Shown piece by piece: positions 35,743 through 44,600 of a stretch of 55,985 nucleotides of DNA. The translations under genes were made by a program, and so were the position numbers. Numbering within the stretch: position 1 is the first letter of the stretch; every line of letters starts with the position of its first letter. The DNA comes from an uncultured Chitinophagaceae bacterium (GTDB lineage Bacteria; Bacteroidota; Bacteroidia; Chitinophagales; Chitinophagaceae). The notes under the pieces were generated by a model that did not search any database, was not told where the DNA came from, and saw nothing but the letters and a program-made list of their open reading frames with translations. The stretch lies in NCBI GenBank assembly GCA_903884185.1, contig CAISDV010000135.1, positions 1 to 55,985 of the forward strand, read 5' to 3'.

Positions 35743-36801
35743 TTAATGTAAATGAATAAATGATGGAACGATCTCCGCTCCGGGTGGTGAGAATCGTTTG
35801 TCTTTCAAAAACGTGGTGTCCGTTAACGTATACAGAAATGCCGTCAACTGCCCGATCTCATAATTGGAAAGTGGCATTTTATTCCTGAGGAGTGAATCTG
35901 TTGTTGGGCCTACTACCATTTCTTTTCTGTAGTGCTCAAACACACTTCTCAATGAAAAAAATCTTCCGTCGTGACCATAGGGAAATGTCATTGCCACATT
36001 GCGAAGGCTTGGCACTTTGAATTTGAGTGAGTCTTCTTTATTACCTGTGATCTTCATCCGCCCATAATCTTTTAAAATATCATCGATGGGTAAGCCTGTG
36101 TTCCTGTAAGACAAGTCAGTGAACAAAGGTTCTGTATGGCAGCTCGTGCATTTCTTTTTAAAAATATCATACCCCAATTGTTCGGGCAGGATAAAACTTG
36201 TTTCCCCTCGCATCACCTTATCATATTTGCTGTTGCTGCTAACAAGCATCACAAGAAACTGGCTGAGCGCTTTGCTTAAACGCTGTGTGTTGATGAGTTC
36301 ATCACCAAAAGCTGATTTGAATAATTTCTTGTACTCTGCATCTGCCTTTAATTTATTGAGAACATTCTCAATTGTTTCGCCCATTTCGTTGGGTGCGGTG
36401 ATTGGTGCCAACGGCTGCAGGTCGAGATGGTTGATCCCTCCATCCCACATATATTCCTTTTGCCAGGCAAGGTTTGCGAGCCCAGGAGCATTACGGAAGG
36501 TGAATGAATTATTATATCCGTGGCTGAGGTTATGGTCATAAGTGGCAAATGCGCCGAATTGCTGGTGGCATGCTGCGCAGGAAAAATTACCATCACGGCT
36601 TAATCTTCCATCATAAAATAATTTTCGTCCTAATTCAAAACCTTCTTTTGTTAACGGGTTGTTTTTAAAATCGTATTTCGGTTGGGGCCACCCTTTGGGT
36701 ATTTCAAATTTTAGAGGAGTGGGCTTGAATGCAATACTCACCCAGGATCCACCTGTAATGATGAAGATGAGTAAAAAAAATATCGTCCTGTACAGTTTCA
36801 T
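35743..36801 (-). CDS. Di-haem cytochrome c peroxidase family protein, MbnH/MauG-like
   Basis: This 352-residue exported protein has two haem c motifs, CAACH (75-79) and CTSCH (218-222). The CCP/MauG core includes FELGRKLFYDGRLSRDGNFS, FTFRNAPGLANLAWQ, and PSLRNVAMTFPYGHDGRFFS. Its ATG overlaps by 1 nt the stop codon of the MbnP-like gene. In methanotrophs MbnH is a MauG relative that oxidises a Trp of its partner MbnP to kynurenine, creating a copper site. The tight pairing here favours MbnH over an ordinary peroxide-detoxifying CCP, though the two cannot be separated by motif alone. Confidence 0.85.
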   Translation of the reverse strand: MKLYRTIFFLLIFIITGGSWVSIAFKPTPLKFEIPKGWPQPKYDFKNNPLTKEGFELGRKLFYDGRLSRDGNFSCAACHQQFGAFATYDHNLSHGYNNSFTFRNAPGLANLAWQKEYMWDGGINHLDLQPLAPITAPNEMGETIENVLNKLKADAEYKKLFKSAFGDELINTQRLSKALSQFLVMLVSSNSKYDKVMRGETSFILPEQLGYDIFKKKCTSCHTEPLFTDLSYRNTGLPIDDILKDYGRMKITGNKEDSLKFKVPSLRNVAMTFPYGHDGRFFSLRSVFEHYRKEMVVGPTTDSLLRNKMPLSNYEIGQLTAFLYTLTDTTFLKDKRFSPPGAEIVPSFIHLH

Positions 36802-37532
36802 TATTTGAATTGCCCGATTGAGAACATATCAGAATAGTTGTCTGCTATTTGCATAGCCAGCGCACCGGGCGAATGGCAGATGGGTGTACGTGAGATCAAT
36901 ATCTCGTATTTTGAAAGGAACCATTTGCTGATGTCTGCGTCAATGTTAATAGATGCTGGATTCGCGATGCGGGATACGGGCAACTGCAAAGTGATTTTCC
37001 TGGCTGCGTTCTCTCCTTTTTTAAAGCCACCAATATCATAAGTAAAATAATGACCTGGCACTTTAGCGGTATCTGAATAACCTTCCAGTTTTGCAAAAAT
37101 GTATCCTGTGTTCCATGTCCAGAACATTCCTTTTAATGGGTCAAGGCTACCTGTTTGTACACCGCTAACATTTTTTATACTATCGATACCCACCTGGAAT
37201 TGAATGGAAGTAATATTTGTGAATGGCGAACTAATATGTATACTTTTAGAAGAAGAATCTGCTTCATCTATCAGCCAGGGAGAGGCAGCAATAGCGGCCG
37301 TTTTCCCCCCATCACCTGTCAATACAATATTTGAAATATAATATTTGAATTTGGCGATGATCATTCCCTCTCCAAAATCATTGATATACTTTTCATCCAT
37401 TAGCTTCAACTCTTTCAAGCCTATCTTATGATTGAAATGAATCGTGAATTTATGTTGCTGTTTTGTATCAAACCCAAACAATACAACCAGCAACAAGCAA
37501 CCCGTAACCAGCAAGTATGCTTTGTTTTTCAT
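36801..37532 (-). CDS. MbnP-like copper-binding protein
   Basis: This 243-residue exported protein starts with a hydrophobic signal (MKNKAYLLVTGCLLLVVLFG). Family-typical blocks include ITIHFNHKIG-like KFTIHFNHKIGLKELKL, KFKYYISNIVL, IQFQVGIDSIKNVSG, and the signature LKGMFWTWNTGYIFAKLEG with Trp138 and Trp140. One of these is the likely equivalent of the tryptophan converted to kynurenine by MbnH. It overlaps arfB by 4 nt upstream and the MbnH gene by 1 nt downstream, so all three are translationally coupled. Copper binding is inferred from the family. Confidence 0.82.
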   Translation of the reverse strand: MKNKAYLLVTGCLLLVVLFGFDTKQQHKFTIHFNHKIGLKELKLMDEKYINDFGEGMIIAKFKYYISNIVLTGDGGKTAAIAASPWLIDEADSSSKSIHISSPFTNITSIQFQVGIDSIKNVSGVQTGSLDPLKGMFWTWNTGYIFAKLEGYSDTAKVPGHYFTYDIGGFKKGENAARKITLQLPVSRIANPASINIDADISKWFLSKYEILISRTPICHSPGALAMQIADNYSDMFSIGQFK

Positions 37533-37939
37533 AAATGATCTGCACGGTTTATTTTTCTCCGCAATTCCTTATCAGCCGATCTTTTCTTTTTGCCTTCTAT
37601 TCTTTTTTCTTTTGATGCTTTGGAAGGCTTGGTGGATATCCTGCTCTTTTTTTTGATCAAAGCCTGTGTAATCAGGTCATTCATCTTTCTGATCACAATT
37701 CCTTTATTCCCTAATTGGGTACGGTCCTCCTGCGACTTTACCAATAACCATCCTTCACCGGTGATCCTGTTGGCGAGTTTCTGTGAGATAACCTCTTTTT
37801 GTTCATCATTGAATAAAGCGCTTCCCGCAATATTCCATCTCCCTTCCACCATTGTTTCCAGTTTATTCACATTTTGGCCGCCTTTGCCACCGCTACGTGC
37901 TGTCCGGAATTCAATCTCCTGTGTAATATCTATCTTCAT
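37529..37939 (-). CDS. arfB: Alternative ribosome-rescue factor / peptidyl-tRNA hydrolase ArfB
   Basis: This 136-residue protein resembles the catalytic domain of class I release factors: FRTARSGGKGGQNVNKLET with the GGQ at residues 20-22. It lacks codon-recognition domains and has a long basic C-terminal tail (SRISTKPSKASKEKRIEGKK). That tail inserts in the mRNA channel of stalled ribosomes. Length and layout fit ArfB (YaeJ). Its stop overlaps the start of the MbnP gene, an unexpected pairing that is probably only transcriptional. Confidence 0.95.
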   Translation of the reverse strand: MKIDITQEIEFRTARSGGKGGQNVNKLETMVEGRWNIAGSALFNDEQKEVISQKLANRITGEGWLLVKSQEDRTQLGNKGIVIRKMNDLITQALIKKKSRISTKPSKASKEKRIEGKKKRSADKELRRKINRADHL

Positions 37940-37974
37940 TGCTGTAAAGTTAACCGGAAAACTGTTAAAGAAAT

Positions 37975-38427
37975 ATGAGAGTAGTTATCCAAAGGGTCAG
38001 CGAAGCTTCGGTAACAGTGGATTCCAATATTACCGGCAGCATACAAAAGGGTTTGCTGGTATTGGTGGGGATCGAAGATGCAGATACCAATGAAGATATT
38101 GAATGGCTTTGCGGCAAGATCATCAACCTGCGGATCTTTGATGATGAAGAAGGAGTGATGAACAAAAGTGTGATGGATGTTGGAGGTGAGATTTTATTGG
38201 TGAGCCAGTTCACCCTTCACGCCAGTACCAAAAAAGGAAACAGGCCATCCTATATTAAAGCATCCAAAGGGGATTTTGCTATACCCATGTATGAAAAGAT
38301 GATCGCTGAACTGGAGAATGTCTCCGGTAAAAAAATTCAGGCAGGCATTTTTGGGGCTGATATGAAAGTACGATTGCTGAATGATGGGCCCGTAACTATT
38401 GTGATAGACTCAAAGAATAAGGAATGA
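37975..38427 (+). CDS. dtd: D-aminoacyl-tRNA deacylase
   Basis: This 150-residue protein starts MRVVIQRVSEASVTVD. It has the DTD active-site motifs LLVSQFTLHAS and LLNDGPVTIVID (the Gly-Pro cis motif), plus GNRPSYIKAS. It hydrolyses D-amino acids from mis-charged tRNAs. It is divergent from arfB by 35 nt. Its stop overlaps the next gene's ATG (ATGA, 38424-38427), indicating coupling to the MazG-like gene, which is also a quality-control enzyme. Confidence 0.97.
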   Translation: MRVVIQRVSEASVTVDSNITGSIQKGLLVLVGIEDADTNEDIEWLCGKIINLRIFDDEEGVMNKSVMDVGGEILLVSQFTLHASTKKGNRPSYIKASKGDFAIPMYEKMIAELENVSGKKIQAGIFGADMKVRLLNDGPVTIVIDSKNKE

Positions 38428-38831
38428 AAAAAGAGATGACCATCAGCGAAGCACAAAAAGAAGTGGACGAATGGATAAAGACCGTTGGTGTACGTTATTT
38501 TAATGAGCTCACTAATCTTGGCATACTCACAGAAGAAGTGGGTGAACTCAGCCGCTTGCTGGTACGCATATACGGTGAGCAGTCTTTCAAAAAGAGTGAC
38601 CTGGAAAAAAGCCTGGAGCCCAATGAAATAGAATTGTATAAAAAGGAAGGAAAATTACCCTCAGCTATTCAGAATAAAATGTTATCCGATGAGATGGCAG
38701 ATGTATTATGGGTGCTACTCTGCCTTGCCAATCAAACAGGCATTAACCTTACTGAAGCGCTGCAAAAGAACCTGGAAAAGAAGCATACACGTGATGCCGA
38801 CCGGCATAAGAATAATGATAAGCTTCAATGA
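38424..38831 (+). CDS. MazG-like nucleotide pyrophosphohydrolase
   Basis: This 135-residue all-alpha protein has the MazG metal-binding pattern: NLGILTEEVGELSRLLVR (ExxE of the first helix) and LSDEMADVLWVLLCLANQ (ExxxD of the second). It would hydrolyse non-canonical or excess NTPs to NMP and pyrophosphate. A roughly 35-residue insertion between the two helices (KKSDLEKSLEPNEIELYKK) is longer than in short MazG proteins. It is translationally coupled to dtd and followed by a bidirectional terminator. Confidence 0.92.
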   Translation: MKKEMTISEAQKEVDEWIKTVGVRYFNELTNLGILTEEVGELSRLLVRIYGEQSFKKSDLEKSLEPNEIELYKKEGKLPSAIQNKMLSDEMADVLWVLLCLANQTGINLTEALQKNLEKKHTRDADRHKNNDKLQ

Positions 38832-38873
38832 CACTTTCTTAAAGCATCAAATAATTTCTATTCCTGATACCCA

Positions 38874-38910
38874 ATAAAAAACGCCACAAAAATATTGCAG
38901 CGTTTTTTAT
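38874..38910. terminator. Bidirectional hairpin terminator
   Basis: ATAAAAAACGC (38874-38884) is the exact reverse complement of GCGTTTTTTAT (38900-38910), with a 15-nt loop. The T and A runs serve both strands: the plus-strand dtd-mazG transcript and the minus-strand gene ending at 38928. Confidence 0.8.
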
Positions 38911-38927
38911 ACAAAATTTGAAATGGA

Positions 38928-39239
38928 TTATCTCCAGCGACCTGCTACCCAATAGTGCCCATGCCCTGGTGAATTTTTCCAATACCCTGCTACCCAGGTT
39001 CTGCGATGAGCAGGAGGTGCTTCCCAGTGGCCGCCAACATGTACATAACTTCCATTCCGCCATGCCCAGTCTTCACCAATCCATACATGTGCCCTGGAAG
39101 GGCGTGCAGGCCTTTCCCCAATTGAAAGGGAAATACTGGGGCGAATCTTTACATAATTCCGTTCCTGCGCATTTGCTGCCTGTGAAAACCCAACCAGCAT
39201 GGCTGCAGAAACGAAAATTGATACTAAATACTTTTTCAT
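38928..39239 (-). CDS. Secreted YXWGXW-like Trp/His-rich repeat protein
   Basis: This 103-residue protein has a signal peptide (MKKYLVSIFVSAAMLVGFSQAANAQ). A series of short aromatic repeats follows: HVWIGEDWAWRNGSY, VHVGGHWEAPPAHRR, TWVAGYWKNSPGHGHY and WVAGRWR. This is the pattern of YXWGXW repeat proteins, which are small exported proteins of unknown function in many Gram-negative bacteria. The mature protein is rich in Trp, His and Arg. It is monocistronic, with a terminator directly downstream. Confidence 0.9.
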   Translation of the reverse strand: MKKYLVSIFVSAAMLVGFSQAANAQERNYVKIRPSISLSIGERPARPSRAHVWIGEDWAWRNGSYVHVGGHWEAPPAHRRTWVAGYWKNSPGHGHYWVAGRWR

Positions 39240-39340
39240 AACAAATGATTTAAACTACTGGTGGCAAGAACTGTTCCACATTTTGAATTTGGGCCTTTTC
39301 AAGGGTTTACAGGCCTCAATCCTGCAACATTTCATCAGCA

Positions 39341-39375
39341 TTTGCAGGGTCATCTTTGCCTCCCCCTTATCTTTG
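39341..39375 (+). promoter_or_regulatory. Bacteroidota promoter for glyS
   Basis: TTTG (39341-39344) and TATCTTTG (39368-39375) are separated by 23 nt. The -7 box ends 7 nt before the glyS ATG, so the mRNA should have almost no leader. Confidence 0.5.
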
Positions 39376-39382
39376 CGGCAAT

Positions 39383-40843
39383 ATGAGTACGCAACAGGAT
39401 ATCTTCCAATCGATCATTTCTCATGCCAAAGAGTATGGCTTTGTTTTCCCCAGTAGCGAGATCTATGACGGGCTCAGCGCAGTATACGATTACGGCCCCT
39501 ATGGCAGTGAGTTGAAAAAAAACATCCGCGATCATTGGTGGAAGAGTATGACCCAGATGCACGAGAATATTGTGGGTATTGATGCCGCAATTTTTATGCA
39601 TCCAACGGTATGGAAGGCCAGTGGCCATGTGGACAATTTCAGCGACCCCATGATTGATAATCGTGATAGCCAGAAACGTTACCGTGTAGATCATTTACTG
39701 GAATCCTATGCAGAAAAGTTAGCAGCTGAAGGAAAAGAAGAAGAAAGAGAGGCTTTGTTAAAACAGATGGATCAACTTCTGGTTGCAGAAGATTTTGCAG
39801 GATTGAAACAATTGATCGAAAGCAATAAAATAACCTGTGCTGTCAGTGGCACTTCTAACTGGACCGATATTCGCCAATTCAACCTCATGTTCTCAACACA
39901 AGTGGGTTCTGTTGCAGAAGAATCTGATACCATTTATCTCCGCCCCGAAACCGCACAAGGCATCTTCGTGAATTTTCTGAATGTGCAAAAGACAGCCAGG
40001 TTAAAGGTTCCGTTTGGTATTGCACAAACAGGAAAAGCATTCAGGAACGAGATCGTTGCAAGACAGTTCATTTTCCGCATGCGCGAATTTGAACAAATGG
40101 AAATGCAATTCTTTGTGCGCCCGGGCACTCAAATGGAATGGTACCGTTACTGGAAAGAAGCAAGATTGCAATGGCATTTGGGCTTAGGTATATCTCCCGA
40201 AAAATATCGCTTTCACGATCACGCAAAATTGGCTCATTACGCAGATGCTGCTGTTGATATTGAATATGAATTTCCTTTTGGTTTTAAAGAGGTAGAAGGT
40301 ATTCATTCGCGTACCGACTTCGATTTGAAAAGTCATGAAAAATTCAGCAAGAAGAAATTGCAGTATTTTGATAATGATCTGGATGAAAATGGAAAACCCT
40401 TTGGCAATTATATTCCTTATGTGGTTGAAACCTCTATCGGGCTCGACAGGATGTTCCTTCTATTATTGAGCAACTCATATGAAGAAGAAACGATCAATAA
40501 GGAAGATGGCACTACAGACAGCAGAACGGTGATGCATCTCCCCGTTAAACTGGCACCGATTAAGTTGGCTGTATTTCCTCTCACAAAAAAAGATGGCCTG
40601 CCCGAGATCGCTCGCGAGTTGATGAATGAGTGCAAACCTTATTTTAAATGTTTTTATGAGGAGAAGGATGCTATCGGAAAACGTTACAGAAGGCAGGATG
40701 CTATTGGTACCCCGTTTTGTATAACAATAGACCACCAGACAAAAGAAGACAATACTGTTACCATTCGTTACCGCGACAGCATGTTACAGGAAAGGATATT
40801 ACTTGATAAAGTGAAAAGCCTTGTTGAAGAAGCGATCATGTAG
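39383..40843 (+). CDS. glyS: Glycyl-tRNA synthetase (dimeric type)
   Basis: This 486-residue class II synthetase has motif 1-type IYDGLSAVYDYGPYGSELKKN, motif 2 FRNEIVARQFIFRMREFEQME and motif 3 VETSIGLDRMFL. A C-terminal anticodon-binding domain follows (KLAPIKLAVFPLTKKDGLPE). The length and single-chain form identify the alpha2 GlyRS used by Bacteroidota, eukaryotes and archaea rather than the alpha2-beta2 form. The ATG at 39383 directly follows the promoter box. Confidence 0.96.
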   Translation: MSTQQDIFQSIISHAKEYGFVFPSSEIYDGLSAVYDYGPYGSELKKNIRDHWWKSMTQMHENIVGIDAAIFMHPTVWKASGHVDNFSDPMIDNRDSQKRYRVDHLLESYAEKLAAEGKEEEREALLKQMDQLLVAEDFAGLKQLIESNKITCAVSGTSNWTDIRQFNLMFSTQVGSVAEESDTIYLRPETAQGIFVNFLNVQKTARLKVPFGIAQTGKAFRNEIVARQFIFRMREFEQMEMQFFVRPGTQMEWYRYWKEARLQWHLGLGISPEKYRFHDHAKLAHYADAAVDIEYEFPFGFKEVEGIHSRTDFDLKSHEKFSKKKLQYFDNDLDENGKPFGNYIPYVVETSIGLDRMFLLLLSNSYEEETINKEDGTTDSRTVMHLPVKLAPIKLAVFPLTKKDGLPEIARELMNECKPYFKCFYEEKDAIGKRYRRQDAIGTPFCITIDHQTKEDNTVTIRYRDSMLQERILLDKVKSLVEEAIM

Positions 40844-40852
40844 TAGCTGACC

Positions 40853-41581
40853 TTATCCGTAGAGTTCAAGGTGAATGTCTTTCCGGTCGTAACCGAGATT
40901 CACAATACGCAGTTTGGCCTCATCTATCATATTTTTCCACCCGCATAAATAAAATTTTGCGGGCTTTTTTTCGTCCTTTAATAAATTTTCATAGACCTGG
41001 TGCACATATCCTTTATACATTCCCTCTCCTACTTCAGCTTCTCTTGACATGGCCGGATGATAGAAAAAATTATTTTCGGTTGCAGCCAAAGCCTTTAACT
41101 CTTCCCGGTACAGGCAGTCGGTCAATGTTCTGCAGCCAAAGATCAAATGGATATCCTTGTGTGTGATCTTATGGGCATGAATATAATTAGCCATGGAACG
41201 GAAAGGCGCAATGCCAGTACCTGTGCAAATCAAATACAGGTCTTTATCGATCTCAGCAGGTAACGTGAATTTACCTTGCGGGCCACGTAGTGTTAATTCA
41301 CTTCCTACACTTATATGATTAAAAAGATAAGTGGTGCCGGCGCCGCCTTCCAGCAGAACGATCACCAGCTCTATCACATTTGTACCATCGGGTGCTGAAG
41401 CAATAGAATAACTTCTCCATCTTTTATTTTTCTGTTCATGAATAGGAAGGTCCAGTGTTACAAACTGGCCCGGTTGAAAATCAAAATTTTCGGTATCGGG
41501 TACCTGTATCCAAAAACGTTTCGTGCTGGGGCTTGCATCCTGGATGTCGATTACTTTTCCTGTTTGCCATTCTAAGGCCAT
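40853..41581 (-). CDS. Ferredoxin--NADP(+) reductase-like FAD oxidoreductase
   Basis: This 242-residue flavoprotein has the FAD motif RWRSYSIASAPDG (RSYSIAS, residues 56-62) and LEGGAGTTYLFNHISVGSEL. Its NAD(P)-binding part shows LYLICTGTGIAPFRSMANYI, IHLIFGCRTLTDCLYREEL and KFYLCGWKNMIDEAK, ending HLELYG. It lacks an iron-sulfur domain, so it must pass electrons to or from a separate ferredoxin or flavodoxin. It is convergent with glyS (9 nt between stops) and monocistronic. Confidence 0.9.
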   Translation of the reverse strand: MALEWQTGKVIDIQDASPSTKRFWIQVPDTENFDFQPGQFVTLDLPIHEQKNKRWRSYSIASAPDGTNVIELVIVLLEGGAGTTYLFNHISVGSELTLRGPQGKFTLPAEIDKDLYLICTGTGIAPFRSMANYIHAHKITHKDIHLIFGCRTLTDCLYREELKALAATENNFFYHPAMSREAEVGEGMYKGYVHQVYENLLKDEKKPAKFYLCGWKNMIDEAKLRIVNLGYDRKDIHLELYG

Positions 41582-41639
41582 ATTAATTGTTTTAGCTAAT
41601 ATACAGTTACATAATTGATTTTTACATTTTGACAGGCAT

Positions 41640-41670
41640 AAAAAAACTGTCCGCCGGAGGGCGGACAGTT
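41640..41670 (-). terminator. Strong intrinsic terminator of the subtilase gene
   Basis: On the minus strand AACTGTCCGCC, a CTCC loop and GGCGGACAGTT form a perfect 11-bp stem followed by a T run. It begins 22 nt after the stop codon at 41692. Confidence 0.92.
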
Positions 41671-41691
41671 ACAATCATTGAAAAGAAGGTA

Positions 41692-44600
41692 TTATCTTAA
41701 AATCATCAGTTTCTGGTGATAGACCTTATTATTTTGCTGCACTTTCAGGATGTACATGCCATCAGGAGCAGTTACACTGTATTGCTGCGAGAATTTACCT
41801 GAGAAACCTGGGTATGATCTGCTCATGGTATTTTGCCCGGCAGCATTGATCAGCTCAACTGTTACATCGGCTTTTGTTGGAACATTAAAGCTTACATTAA
41901 ATGAGCCATTGCTTGGGTTAGGCGTTGCTGTCAACCCAATTTCTGTGCTGCTTACATTTACAACTGCGGTTACCACAAAACTGAAATTAGCAGAAGCACG
42001 TGAACATCCGAATCCATCAGTCACCGATACGGAATAAGTTCCCGATACCGTAGGTGTATAGATTTGACCAACAGCACCCCCAATGGCAACGCCATTCAAA
42101 GACCATTGGTTACCCGTAGTAACACTGCTTGAAAGAGTGGCACCTACCTGTGAAATCACAGGTGTTGGCGCAGTAGAAGCCGCAACTGTTGCACGGTCAC
42201 TCACACAATCCGGAGAGCTGAACCTCATATCATACAAGTAGTAATAAAAATTCTGGTAGTAGTTAGGGTCAGTAGTAGATGTAGCGCTGTTACCCGTAAA
42301 CGTGATCACATTCTGAATACTGAATGGATACGGCGCACCGGTAACATTATTATTACGGAAGATAGTTGCATCCGCGTCTGTTGTTGTAATGATGGTATGG
42401 GTTCCAACAGGTAGCGGCAGGTTAATAGTAAAGACCGCACCAGTATCTGTTGGGTCGTTTACTGATTGCGAACCAACTAAAGGAACCGGTTTGGTAGCGT
42501 ATACATCGATGGTCGTACTGGCAAGTGGATAATAGCTATAAGAACCATCAGCATTTACAACAGCAATATCCGCAGCAATAAACGTGATCTGTCCGGGAAA
42601 GCCAGTGAACAATCTTGCAGTTTCCAGTGTTACAGGTACAGTGGAAGTATAGTTCATATAGTTACCTCCATTTGCCTGGTAGCCGCCTATGCCGCCTGTT
42701 ACGACGCTGGAGCTTGTATATAAATTTTTTGTAGCGATACCCAAACCTCCTCTAACGCCACTTGCTAAATAATAATTCTTATCGGAAGTAATGACGGTAG
42801 TATTGGTAGATGCCCCGGCTGCCAAAGCTGAGGTGGCGGTTGGGGTATTATACCAGAAATAGTTGGAAGATGAGCTTGGGCTGGTAACTTTCAGGAATAC
42901 GGTAGAACCGCAAATTTCTGCGGTACCTGCAGCTGTGCTTGGTTTTGCTGCGATGGTAATACTTGCTGTAACCGTATCATTAGCCCTGTTTTGATCTACT
43001 GTAGCGCTTGCATAAGCAATAACAGTATAGGTAGTTCCTGCTACAGTTGGGAAAGGCGTCTGGAATGTATAAGTAACATTCGTGTTCCCGATAATTTGCG
43101 GGTGTATTCCGGTAATAGTAGCAAGTGTGGTTGAACCATTCTTAACGATGGCTGTTAATGGCACATTTGATTTATTAACTGAGCCCTTGTTCCTGATAGC
43201 CACTTCAATATATTGAGCGCCATTGGAACAATTGCCATTGCTGGTAGGAAATAATACCTGGTTTACTGCAAGGTCATTAGAAGGATTAATTATCGTAACC
43301 CTATAGTCCTGTGTTTCACCATTTGAGTATGCCCCGCATGGTTTCACTAAAGAAGTATCTGTTGTTTCCTGTGCTACTACACGCATCAATGTTACATTGC
43401 CTACAGTTAGATTACCCGGAACGGTAATATTTGTAGTGAAGGTGCCCCCTGTGCCAGCGATAACAGCACTGGTAGCAACCAATTCTCCCGGATCAGTAAA
43501 TACACCGTTATTGTTATAATCGATATATACTTTTACTACTTTGCTGGCAGTGGTTGCATCGCAACTGCTTACTTTAACTGTTACAGGAAGTGTTTGATTA
43601 GGTTCAATTTTAGCATTCAGGTTAGTGAAGTTGCTATAGGTTTTACAACCTGCTGTATTCTTATTGCTCATTCCGCCAAAAGCCACACTGTCAATACGCG
43701 TACCCACATTACTGGAAGGAACAGAAGTACAATAAGCGGTTCCGCCAATACCACTGATAATTAAAGAGAATGCCTGGCTTCCTCTTGCCAAACTTCCCTT
43801 ATTTGAAACTGTGACAGTATATGTTTGTCCCGGAACAGTGCTGTCAACCAATACCTGTTCCATATTATTTAATTTATCATCTCCTCTTGTAGCTGCAGCA
43901 GTAGGATTAGCAGGATCTAATACCCATGGCAAATAAGTAGAACTACCGGAGCTTACCCGCAGATCAAGATCATGAACCAGTTGCGGAATAGTATTTAAAT
44001 AGTTAACGTTATCAACTGTGCCTTTGGGGTCTGTCCATGCAATAGTAGCTTTTATAGGGCTGTTACCGGAAGCAACTACATTGATCGTATAAGGTGTGCC
44101 ACTGTTTAATGTTTTCTCAATGATCGTATCTGTTTTGTTATTGTAAGAAGAAGTAATAACATTCGTTGCACTCACAACATCCAGTAATCCATATCCAAAA
44201 ATAAAGTCAGGTCCCGGATTACTTCCTGCTTCATCTGCTGTATGAATAGCTAATGCCTTTACGGTAGCTGCACGCATAAAGTTTGTGCCGCCATGTTTTT
44301 GATTATAATATTCCTGCACTAAAAGTAAAGAACCGGTTGTATTTGGTGCGGCCATAGAAGTACCGCTTTCGGCTTCATATGAGGTAGTTGATGCAGAACT
44401 TGTTGAGGTAACATTGATCCCATCTGCAACAACATCTGGTTTTATACGGCCATCATTGGTAGGGCCTGATGCGCTGAAATTACCAATTTGAACATCGCCG
44501 GGAACCGTGTATCCAACAGGCAAGCCGGCAGCTGCTCCAACAACAAGAATATTTTTTGCTGTTTGTCCGCCTGCTATAGAACCATAACTTGGATTACTAG

